From positions 1 through 6,823 of the forward strand of contig JAZQAV010000020.1 of the NCBI GenBank assembly GCA_045545435.1: 6,823 bases of DNA, read 5' to 3'. The DNA is from UMGS1502 sp045545435 (GTDB lineage Bacteria; Actinomycetota; Coriobacteriia; Coriobacteriales; Eggerthellaceae). Positions within the stretch are counted from its first letter, which is position 1. Each line of letters opens with the position of its first letter. The notes under the pieces were generated by a model. It saw nothing but the letters and a program-made list of their open reading frames with translations, was not told where the DNA came from and searched no databases. Both the position numbers and the translations under genes were made by a program. Below are positions 1 to 6,420 of this stretch, piece after piece.

Positions 1-3000
1 GAATAAGCACGCCCTCACCGGCGTCAAACGTGTGGTGAATAATGGGGTCCGACCCCTCCACCAGCTGCGGCATGCGACACGCCGGCTCGTACAACGGATG
101 CGCGCTGGCAATGCGATCGCACACATCGTGCGCATGCTCGAACAGCGCGTTGGCCACCTTGTACCAGGTTTCCTCCGTAAACGGCTTGCTAATGCCAAAC
201 TCGGCAATTTGCGCGCCCTTGTAGAAGTACGTTTTGCGCAGCACGTCGGTCATGCGGGCTTCAATTACTTCGAACCCGTTGTCCTCCAAATAGCGCTCCA
301 CCTGGTGGTTTGCGCCCGGATGGAAGTTAAGCAGGTACTCGCCCACAATAAGCACGCGCGGGCGCAGCTTTCTGCGGTCGTAGTTAACCTTACGCATGAT
401 GTCTATGGCGCGCTTGAACCCGCGCTGCGCACCCGATACGCCATGCGCCTGCAAGCCACCCATCACTTCGTCCAGCGCGCGTTCAAACGCGGCGTCGGCG
501 CTGCCCGGCACCACTTCGTAGGGACGCATTTTGCGCAGCAGCTCTTCCAGCGCGTCAATCATGGGCAGCCCCATGGCAACGCGCACCGACGTGGCCAGCG
601 ACATCTTGAAGCCCGGATGCAAATTGTGGTAGTCAACGTCGTCGTTGGTAATAATGGGCACGTGCGCAAAACCCGCGTCGTCAAGCGCCTTGCGCAGCAG
701 CGCGCCGTAGTGCGTCAAGCGGCAATCGCCAATGTACTTGCCCGTTGCCACCGCCACGTCGGCATCGTTGTACTTGCCCGAACGCAGCTCGGCCAAGCAT
801 TCGCCGATGGTCATTTGCGCGGGGAAGCAAATATCGTTGTGCACGTAGCGTTTACCCAGCTCAATGGCTTCTTCGCCACCTACGGGCACCGCCACCGACC
901 GCGCTCCCTGCTTGCTGAACGCCGCCGCCATCAGCCTCGCGCACGCGTGCGACGTGGTGGGCACCAGAATAACCTTTTCGCGACGGTGCGCCTTGGTGTA
1001 CTTGGTTGGATACGGGTCCGCCAGTTCGCGCAGCGGCGCGCTGGCGTTTTCCTGGCGCTTGATGTTGATGGTTTCCACAAACGAGCGAATACGAATGCGC
1101 AACGGCCCCGGCACGTCCGACTCGTCCACCTTAAGAATAAGCGGGCTCTTGTTGGTAATTTGATGCATCAGGCGCACAATTTCGTCGGAAAGATAGGCGT
1201 CGTGACCGCAGCCAAAACTTACCACCTGGGCATATTCAAGGTTGGGGTCCTGGGCCGCCATAATGGCCGACGCCAACATGCGCGCGTGGTAGTTATTGAC
1301 GATGTCCAGGCGACTTTTTGACAGATCTATGTTGGAAAGCCCCGGCAGGGCGTCGGGCGTGAGCACCGGGATGCCCTGTTCGGTGAACATGCTGGGCAAA
1401 TCGTGGTTGATAAGCGGGTCGTTGTGGTAGGGGCGCGATGCCAGCACCACCGCGTAGGTTCCACTGCGACGCGCGTTTTCCAACACTTCTTCGCCCGCCG
1501 CTACCAGTTGGGTCCTGAAGCTTTCGAGCGCTGCGTCGCCGGCAGCTATTGCGCGTTTCACCAGCGCTTCTTCTATTTGGAAGGTATCGCGCATCCAGCG
1601 GCACAGCTGCTTTTCGCGATCGGCGTTGGTGTACCAGTGGAACAGCGGCGTGTCGAACTGCACGTTGGCGCGCTGCTGGGGGTTGTCGGAGTTGCGCATC
1701 ACAATGGCGTAGCCCTTCACCACCGCGCACATAGATTCGCTGGTCTTTTGCGTGTTTTCGGAGGGGACGGTGGTTATTGAGGGCATGAAAATGCGGTCCA
1801 CGCGCGCCCGCTCAAGGTCGCGCACGTGGCCGTGCACCAGTTTTGCGGGGAAGCACACCGTGTCGGAGGCCACCGCGGGCAGGCCTCTTTCGAACAGGGC
1901 GCGGCTTGACTCGTGCGAAAGGCGCACGGTAAAGCCCAGCGCGCGCCAGAACGTGGTCCAAAACGGCATGTTGTCCCAAAACGCCAGCACGCGCGGAATG
2001 CCGATGGTAATGTGGCGCTGCGGGGCCAGTTCGGGCGCGGGATAGCTGTTGAACAGCAGTTTTTCGCGCACATCGAACAGGTTGGCCACCGATTGCTTGC
2101 GCTGGCGCACCGCCTGCAAGCGCTCACGCACCGCGGCATCGCGCGGGTCGCCCACAATTTCGCCGCGCTCGCAGCGGTTGCCCGTGACGTAGGTTGAGCC
2201 GTCGGCGAACTGCACAATGGAGCGCGCGCAGTTGTTGGTGCAAAACGGGCACGTGGCGTTGGCGGTTTGCTGGTAGGTGAGCTCGCGCACGCCGTCCAAG
2301 CCGATGAAGCTTGAACGAAGGTGCCCCTCACCTGCGGTTGTAGCCTGCTGCATGGTGCGCATGGCGAACAGCGCGGCACCGATGGCGCCCATAAGGCCCG
2401 GGTACGGCGCGCGTGTGACGGGGCGCCCCACGTAGTCTTCGAACGCGGCCAGCACGGCATCGTTGGCAAACGTGCCGCCTTGCACCACAATGCGCTCGCC
2501 CAAGCTGTCCAGATTGGACACGCGGATGACCTTGGTAAACACGTTCTGGATGATGGAGCGGCACAGGCCGGCCATAATGTCGTCGGGCGTTTTGCCGTTG
2601 CGCTGCTCGGTAACCACCGAGGAGGTCATAAACACCGTGCAGCGACTTCCCAGTTCAGCGGGGCTTTTTGAGCGGAAGGCCGCCGTGGCAATCTCGCGCG
2701 TTTCAATGCCCAGCGTGCGCGCGAAGTTTTCCAGGAACGACCCGCAGCCGCTTGAGCAGGCCTCATTCACCAGGATGTCAGTGACGATGCCGTCGTTGAT
2801 CCAGATGGCCTTCATGTCTTGGCCGCCAATATCCAAGATGAAGGTGGCATCGCCCACGTAGCGAGCCGCGGCCAGCGCATGCGCGACGGTTTCCACCACG
2901 TGGCAGTCGGCGTGAAAGGCTTTGGCGAACAGCAGCTCGCCGTAGCCTGTGGTGGCGCAGCCGGCGATCTCCAGCGTGACGCCCGCGTTTTGCCAGCGGC

Positions 3001-4621
3001 CTTGCAGGTTGCAGAGGGCGGCTTTGGCCACGTCGAGCGGTTGGCCCTGGTTGTTGGCGTAGAAGGAGTCCAGCAGCGTGCCGTCTTCGGCCAGGAGTGC
3101 GAACTTGGTGGTGGTTGATCCCGAGTCGATTCCCAAGTACGCACGCACCACGCGCGTGCCGCGCGCGGGCGCGGGCGTCCCGCTTGCGGCGCCGGCGGAG
3201 GCGCCTGCGGGTGCAGCGGGCGCGGTGGCGCCAGGGGCGGCACCAGCAGTTTCGGGCCCAGCGGCGTTATCTGCAGGAGCCCCAAGCGCGAACGCGGCGG
3301 GCCCCAGCGGCTCGGGAGCCGGAGCATGACGCTCGCGAAACGCGCGCAGCTCTTCTTCCGTTTCAAAGAAAGGCCTGCTAGAACTCGCATTCGTGTGCCC
3401 GCTTTCGGCCGCAGCCTGCACCTTTTCCCGCGCCTCATCAAGCGACGTCGGAGCATATTCTTCGTCCGCGAACATTCTCTGCAGTGACAGCGCAGCTCCG
3501 CGCGCCACGATAATCTCAGGCTGATCAGGCACGATGGCATCGGCGTCCGAGATGCGCAGGCGCTGCTTGAACACCTCCACCAGCGTGGGGTTAAACGTGA
3601 GCGGGCCACCTTCGAAAATGACCGGCGGCATGATTTCCATGCCTTGGGCCAAACCGCCCAGCGTTTGCTTCGCCACCGCGTGGAAGGTGGACAGCGCGAT
3701 GTCGTTTTTGGACGCGCCCTGGTTGATGAGCGGCTGGATGTCGGTTTTTGCGAACACGCCGCAGCGGCCCGAGATACTGTACAGCGTTTTGCCCTGCGCG
3801 GCGGCAGCGTCAAGCTGCTCAACGGGGATTTTAAGGAGCGAGGCAATTTCGTCAAGAAACGCGCCCGTACCACCGGCACACGATCCGTTCATGCGCATGT
3901 CGGCCACTTTGAGGCTTGGGGCGTTCGCGGCGGTCGCCGGCGCACCAGCTGCGGGTTCGCCCGCAATGGCAGCGTCAGCAGACGTAGCTGCAGCGCTTGC
4001 GCCTGCTGCAGCAGCGTTTACACCTGCGGCAGCTGAAAGCCCCGTGCAATCGCACGCATCGAAGCTGCTGGTAGGCTCGAAGAAAATCATCTTCGCGTCT
4101 TGTCCGCCCAGCTCAATGGCCACGCGAGCTGAAGGGTAATGGGTGGCAACCGCGATGGAGTTCGCGACCACTTCCTGCACATAGGGAGCATCCAGAACGC
4201 GCGCCAATTCCTTGCCGCCAGAGCCGGTGACCGCTATTTGCGCAGGTCGATTGGCAATCGTTTGTCGGATTTCCGCCAAAACCGCCTCGGCAGTTTTAAG
4301 CTGATGCGCGTGATGGCGCCGATACGTGGCGCACAGCACTTCGTGAGTTACAGGATCAACCGCAGCCGCTTTCACCGTGGTGGAGCCCACATCGACGCCA
4401 ACAAGAAGCGGCTTGTCGACGGACTCTGTTTCGCTAGCACCGGCTGGTATTTCGCAGGCGCCAACCTGCGTTTCGCCGGCGCTGGCCTGCGTTTCGCTGG
4501 TGGCTGATGCCTCGCGTGCAGCTGGCGTCTCGCTGGTGGCCGGAATCTCGCCGACAGCCAACGCCTCGTTGACGTGCGTTTTCTCTCCTATAGCGGTTGA
4601 TATTTCGCTGACGTTATCCAT
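1..4621 (-). CDS. Acyl-CoA dehydratase activase fusion (two BadF/HgdC ATPase domains + DUF2229 + HgdB-like), 3' end outside window
   Basis: The frame is open from ATG 4621 to the window edge (at least 1540 residues). Two ASKHA ATPase halves are visible. The first has VGVDVGSTT (74-82), TGSGG (132-136), LGGQDAK (171-177), Cys248 in NGSCAGGTG and Cys287 in SGRCGVF. The second has GIDSGSTTTK (497-506), a TTGYG loop, IGGQD (598-602), Cys622 in NEACSSGCG and Cys661 in SRCTVF. A Cys cluster follows (791, 794, 798, 817), then DUF2229/COG3580 (about 870-1095, DTVCFPAK with Cys923) and COG3581 (from about 1210, NDICFPAQ with Cys1265, GDCR with Cys1300). In this family ATP hydrolysis drives a low-potential electron from a [4Fe-4S] cluster into a dehydratase or reductase; the protein is cytosolic and oxygen-sensitive. 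The substrate cannot be told. Three Ala-rich insertions are atypical. The start is uncertain: ATG 4621 has a weak GGA upstream, and in-frame ATG 4660 has none. The missing C-terminus should be short if length is typical of such fusions. Confidence 0.93.
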   Translation of the reverse strand, partial: MDNVSEISTAIGEKTHVNEALAVGEIPATSETPAAREASATSETQASAGETQVGACEIPAGASETESVDKPLLVGVDVGSTTVKAAAVDPVTHEVLCATYRRHHAHQLKTAEAVLAEIRQTIANRPAQIAVTGSGGKELARVLDAPYVQEVVANSIAVATHYPSARVAIELGGQDAKMIFFEPTSSFDACDCTGLSAAAGVNAAAAGASAAATSADAAIAGEPAAGAPATAANAPSLKVADMRMNGSCAGGTGAFLDEIASLLKIPVEQLDAAAAQGKTLYSISGRCGVFAKTDIQPLINQGASKNDIALSTFHAVAKQTLGGLAQGMEIMPPVIFEGGPLTFNPTLVEVFKQRLRISDADAIVPDQPEIIVARGAALSLQRMFADEEYAPTSLDEAREKVQAAAESGHTNASSSRPFFETEEELRAFRERHAPAPEPLGPAAFALGAPADNAAGPETAGAAPGATAPAAPAGASAGAASGTPAPARGTRVVRAYLGIDSGSTTTKFALLAEDGTLLDSFYANNQGQPLDVAKAALCNLQGRWQNAGVTLEIAGCATTGYGELLFAKAFHADCHVVETVAHALAAARYVGDATFILDIGGQDMKAIWINDGIVTDILVNEACSSGCGSFLENFARTLGIETREIATAAFRSKSPAELGSRCTVFMTSSVVTEQRNGKTPDDIMAGLCRSIIQNVFTKVIRVSNLDSLGERIVVQGGTFANDAVLAAFEDYVGRPVTRAPYPGLMGAIGAALFAMRTMQQATTAGEGHLRSSFIGLDGVRELTYQQTANATCPFCTNNCARSIVQFADGSTYVTGNRCERGEIVGDPRDAAVRERLQAVRQRKQSVANLFDVREKLLFNSYPAPELAPQRHITIGIPRVLAFWDNMPFWTTFWRALGFTVRLSHESSRALFERGLPAVASDTVCFPAKLVHGHVRDLERARVDRIFMPSITTVPSENTQKTSESMCAVVKGYAIVMRNSDNPQQRANVQFDTPLFHWYTNADREKQLCRWMRDTFQIEEALVKRAIAAGDAALESFRTQLVAAGEEVLENARRSGTYAVVLASRPYHNDPLINHDLPSMFTEQGIPVLTPDALPGLSNIDLSKSRLDIVNNYHARMLASAIMAAQDPNLEYAQVVSFGCGHDAYLSDEIVRLMHQITNKSPLILKVDESDVPGPLRIRIRSFVETINIKRQENASAPLRELADPYPTKYTKAHRREKVILVPTTSHACARLMAAAFSKQGARSVAVPVGGEEAIELGKRYVHNDICFPAQMTIGECLAELRSGKYNDADVAVATGKYIGDCRLTHYGALLRKALDDAGFAHVPIITNDDVDYHNLHPGFKMSLATSVRVAMGLPMIDALEELLRKMRPYEVVPGSADAAFERALDEVMGGLQAHGVSGAQRGFKRAIDIMRKVNYDRRKLRPRVLIVGEYLLNFHPGANHQVERYLEDNGFEVIEARMTDVLRKTYFYKGAQIAEFGISKPFTEETWYKVANALFEHAHDVCDRIASAHPLYEPACRMPQLVEGSDPIIHHTFDAGEGVLI
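3145..3285 (-). other. Ala/Pro/Gly-rich linker between the two ATPase halves
   Basis: Residues of about 446-493 are almost only Ala, Pro, Gly, Thr and Ser. They join the end of the first ATPase half (ARGAALSLQ near 373-381, then an acidic helix) to the second, which begins near residue 494 with AYLGIDSGS. The composition suggests a flexible tether that lets the two halves fold together as an intramolecular pseudo-dimer. That role is inference. Confidence 0.7.
3912..4054 (-). other. Ala-rich insertion inside the first ATPase domain
   Basis: Residues of about 190-237 are Ala/Gly/Ser/Pro-rich low complexity. They sit between the nucleotide-binding segment LGGQDAKMIFFEP and the conserved DMRMNGSCAGGTGAF segment that carries cluster ligand Cys248. 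In ordinary HgdC-type activators these two segments are separated by only a few residues, from general knowledge of the family. The reading frame stays open through the insertion, so it is a tolerated loop and not a break in the gene. Boundaries are approximate. Confidence 0.75.
4415..4609 (-). repeat. N-terminal coding repeat with Glu every 6-7 residues
   Basis: Residues 5-69 of the activase form a degenerate tandem array. Glu falls at 6, 13, 19, 25, 31, 37, 43, 50, 57 and 64, so every step is 6 or 7 residues. Typical units are GEIPAT, SETPAA, SETQASA, GETQVGA and CEIPAGA. The DNA repeats with it: CCTGCGTTTCGC occurs at 4465-4476 and again at 4486-4497, 21 bp apart. The array lies before the first ATPase domain, which begins near residue 72. 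It looks like slipped-strand expansion giving a flexible acidic leader. No function is known to me. Confidence 0.8.
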
Positions 4622-4630
4622 AGCATTCCG

Positions 4631-4647
4631 AAGAATAGCGCATTCTT
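4631..4647. promoter_or_regulatory. Short inverted repeat just upstream of the activase start
   Basis: AAGAAT (4631-4636) and ATTCTT (4642-4647) are perfect reverse complements around a 5-nt centre. They lie 10-26 nt upstream of the ATG at 4621. This is a fitting place for an operator or a leader hairpin affecting ribosome access, but six base pairs can arise by chance. Confidence 0.3.
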
Positions 4648-4750
4648 TTGATTTCAGCATGAAGCAGTTTTTACACTTGTCTAACAATTGGCAAGGAAGC
4701 CCTCTTCGCTGGCTCGACAATTCCCCACTTCGCTATTTGTCAGGAATACG

Positions 4751-4890
4751 GTTGCTACGCGCGAACGCAAGTGGAATGCTGCGGTCCGCGGCGCAGAATG
4801 ACGTTGTTGCTACGGGCGGACGCAAGTGGCGCGAAATGACGTTGCTGCTATCGGGACTGGCATGAAACAGCGCTGTTGCTACGCGAGCGA
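4751..4890. repeat. Degenerate direct-repeat family between the divergent genes
   Basis: A 24-bp unit starting GTTGCTACG and ending ACGCAAGTGG occurs at 4751-4774 and 4806-4829, with 22 of 24 positions identical. A second overlapping motif, AATGACGTTG followed by TTGCTACGGG or CTGCTATCGGG, occurs at 4797-4816 and 4835-4855. A further partial copy, GTTGCTACGCGAGCGA, begins at 4875. The pattern suggests worn copies of an interspersed intergenic repeat. No coding or RNA function is evident. Confidence 0.65.
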
Positions 4891-4951
4891 TCCCGCCTGA
4901 GCGATAGCCCGCTTCCGCACGCCCCGCATACGCAGCCGTTGAGTTTCATGC
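4860..4951. repeat. Long-range 9-bp inverted repeat
   Basis: GCATGAAAC at 4860-4868 is the exact reverse complement of GTTTCATGC at 4943-4951, with 74 nt between. It could close a hairpin around the last partial repeat copy in this intergenic region, or be chance. No T-tract follows. Confidence 0.3.
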
Positions 4952-4998
4952 TCACGCGCAGGTAGAGGGGCCTCTGGTAATATTCCGCACCATAGACA

Positions 4999-5029
4999 TT
5001 GTCCTGCGGATGGCGGTCCGCCCTATAAA
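4999..5029 (+). promoter_or_regulatory. Candidate promoter of the lipoprotein gene with inverted repeat between boxes
   Basis: A -35-like TTGTCC (4999-5004) and a -10-like TATAAA (5024-5029) stand 19 bp apart, slightly long for a sigma-70 promoter. The -10 box lies 24 bp before the start codon, so any 5' leader would be short. Between the boxes GGCGGTCCGCC (5012-5022) is a perfect inverted repeat, suitable for a repressor. The gene's ribosome site GGAG is at 5045-5048, five bases before the ATG. Confidence 0.4.
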
Positions 5030-5053
5030 TCACCCCACCAGAATGGAGCGACT

Positions 5054-6124
5054 ATGCGCAAGACAATAGCAACCACGCACAAAATAATTGCGGCTATGTG
5101 CGCCTGCATGATGCTAAGCCTCACCCTCGCAGCCTGCGGACAGCAAGCAAGCCAGTCCTCTCAAAGCCAACAAGCCACGACATCGCAACAAAGCGAATCA
5201 AGCCAAGCGGCGGAATCCGCTTCCAACACTGAACCAAAAACCCCGGCCAGCGAGGCGGCAAGCGCAATCGGCACCGTCCCCAATAATATCGCCGAGGACG
5301 AAGATGCCCTTGTATCCACCTACCCGTCCAAGTTCACGCAGGAAACGTACAAGGATGCCGACACCAATCTCTCGGTGACGTACAACCTGTTCTTGCCCGA
5401 GGGCTACGACGCCTCCAAGAGCTATCCCATGGTGGTCTTCATCGCAGACTCCAGCTGCGCGCGCGGCAACGCTGAGCAGTCGCTCACGCAGGGTCTGGGC
5501 GCGCTCGTGTGGGCTACCGACGAGTGGCAGGCGGCAAACCCGTGCATCGTGTGCGTGCCAACCTACCCCGAGACGATCCTCGACGACCACAGCGGCTACA
5601 CCACAACGGAGTACGTGGAGCTTACCAAGCGCCTGATTGACTCTGTTGCCGGCGAATACGCCGTGGACGCCTCGCGCATCTACGGAACCGGCCAGTCCAT
5701 GGGCTGCATGACCACGTTGATTCTGGCATCCGAGTATCCCGACCTATACGCGGGCTGCATGTTCGTTGACGGCCAGTGGGATATCTCGACGCTTGCGGGC
5801 CTTGAAGGCCAGCGCTTCGTGTACTTCGCAGCCGAAGATGACGAGCGCGCCTTCGAAGGCATGGGCGAAGTCATGACGATGTTCGACGACGATTCGGTAG
5901 CCTACGCTTCTGCGCAGTGGCAGGGCACGTGGTCTCCCGACGAGCTTTCGACCGCGGCCAACGAGCTCTTCAACCAAGGCCGGGACGCCAACTTCGTGTC
6001 GTGGGCCACAGGCACCATCGAGGCCGGCTCGGGCGGCGGCATGGGCGGCTCGTCCTACCACATGGCGTCGTTCGACTACGCCTACCGCTGCATCGCTGCC
6101 ATGGAGTGGCTGTTCCAGGTATAA
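5054..6124 (+). CDS. Secreted lipoprotein with alpha/beta-hydrolase (predicted esterase/peptidase) domain
   Basis: The 356-residue product starts with a basic N-terminus, a hydrophobic core and a lipobox LAAC with Cys28, so it should be lipid-anchored outside the membrane. Residues 30-75 are a Gln/Ser/Ala-rich spacer. The hydrolase domain begins near 105 (VTYNLFLPEGYD, SYPMVVFIADS). The nucleophile elbow GQSMG places Ser215. The likely acid is Asp262 or Asp263 in AAEDDE, and the likely base is His336 in SYHMAS, close to the C-terminal helix. The order resembles COG4099-type predicted peptidases and polyhydroxybutyrate-depolymerase-like esterases. Substrate is unknown. Cysteines at 135, 164, 167, 218 and 346 are many for an exported protein. 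The start is fixed by GGAG five bases upstream and by the signal peptide. It is transcribed away from the activase gene and no operon partner follows. Confidence 0.9.
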   Translation: MRKTIATTHKIIAAMCACMMLSLTLAACGQQASQSSQSQQATTSQQSESSQAAESASNTEPKTPASEAASAIGTVPNNIAEDEDALVSTYPSKFTQETYKDADTNLSVTYNLFLPEGYDASKSYPMVVFIADSSCARGNAEQSLTQGLGALVWATDEWQAANPCIVCVPTYPETILDDHSGYTTTEYVELTKRLIDSVAGEYAVDASRIYGTGQSMGCMTTLILASEYPDLYAGCMFVDGQWDISTLAGLEGQRFVYFAAEDDERAFEGMGEVMTMFDDDSVAYASAQWQGTWSPDELSTAANELFNQGRDANFVSWATGTIEAGSGGGMGGSSYHMASFDYAYRCIAAMEWLFQV

Positions 6125-6155
6125 GCCGCGAACACGCTGTGATCACGCTGCGCGA

Positions 6156-6186
6156 GCCGCTTTGTACCGAACCGACACAAAGCGGC
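6156..6186. terminator. Perfect 10-bp stem-loop downstream of the lipoprotein gene
   Basis: GCCGCTTTGT (6156-6165) pairs exactly with ACAAAGCGGC (6177-6186) around an 11-nt loop, starting 32 nt after the stop codon at 6124. The position fits a transcription terminator. There is no run of T after it on either strand, so it may act as a weak or factor-aided terminator, or protect the 3' end of the RNA. Confidence 0.6.
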
Positions 6187-6265
6187 GTGAGGCGGCGACC
6201 AACTGTCAGAAACCGCCTCCGTGCATGAATGCGGCGGCGGGTCGGCTAGAAATGCCAGAAAACGC

Positions 6266-6326
6266 CTCCGTGCACGATGGCCGAAGATCGCGACCTGGGA
6301 TTTTCCCGGTCCGTTCGTGCACGGAG
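6266..6326. repeat. 12-bp inverted repeat with nested hairpin inside the array
   Basis: CTCCGTGCACGA (6266-6277, forward copy) and TCGTGCACGGAG (6315-6326, inverted copy) are perfect reverse complements. The 37-nt interval holds a smaller hairpin, GGGA (6297-6300) with TCCC (6304-6307). If transcribed, this part would fold into a two-tier stem. In DNA it could extrude as a cruciform. Confidence 0.6.
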
Positions 6327-6389
6327 GGCATTTCGCGCCGGTTTTTCCGTGCATGGAGCCCGTTTCGGACATTTCCGGACGCATCGTGT

Positions 6390-6420
6390 CGGAAACAGCC
6401 TCCGTGCACGATGGTTTCCG
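6390..6420. repeat. 7-bp inverted repeat bracketing one array copy
   Basis: CGGAAAC (6390-6396) and GTTTCCG (6414-6420) are perfect reverse complements that flank the GCCTCCGTGCAC core at 6398-6409. This copy could thus form a hairpin with the palindromic GTGCAC in its loop. Other copies keep the left arm (GGAAAC or GAAAC) but mostly lack the right arm. Confidence 0.45.

Larger units (their letters stand above)
4622..5053. other. Divergent intergenic region between activase and lipoprotein genes
   Basis: This 432-bp stretch has no convincing gene. The part next to the activase start (about 4622-4740) is more A/T-rich than the genes and should hold that gene's promoter, but I cannot point to clear -35/-10 boxes. 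The middle (about 4751-4890) holds degenerate direct repeats. The part before the lipoprotein gene has a plausible promoter and several short inverted repeats. No tRNA, riboswitch or strong terminator was recognised. Confidence 0.7.

Noticed and set aside
32..1321. Long plus-strand open frame, 429 codons, antisense to the activase
   Set aside because: Its product is rich in Arg, His, Val and Ala with no recognisable domain. It is the antisense shadow expected from a GC-rich gene, and the minus-strand frame here has clear family motifs.
2812..3879. Minus-strand open frame of 355 codons inside the activase
   Set aside because: It is in a different frame from the activase. It is Arg/Pro/Ser-rich low-complexity sequence, while the activase frame carries conserved ATPase motifs across the same bases.
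4622..4735. In-frame upstream extension of the activase with a Cys motif (DKCKNCF, then KEC)
   Set aside because: The frame is open back to a TAG near 4735 and includes ATG 4660. The codons are A/T-rich unlike the gene, and no ribosome site precedes ATG 4660 or the TTG codons. Chance reading of the promoter region is more likely, but a start at 4660 is not excluded.
4377..4865. Plus-strand open frame of 162 codons covering the activase start
   Set aside because: Its first two-thirds mirror the Glu repeat array on the other strand and the rest runs into intergenic repeats. It has no domain and no convincing ribosome site.
4848..5033. Small 61-codon minus-strand open frame before the lipoprotein gene
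   Set aside because: It overlaps the candidate promoter on the opposite strand, has no ribosome site I can see, and shows no recognisable feature.
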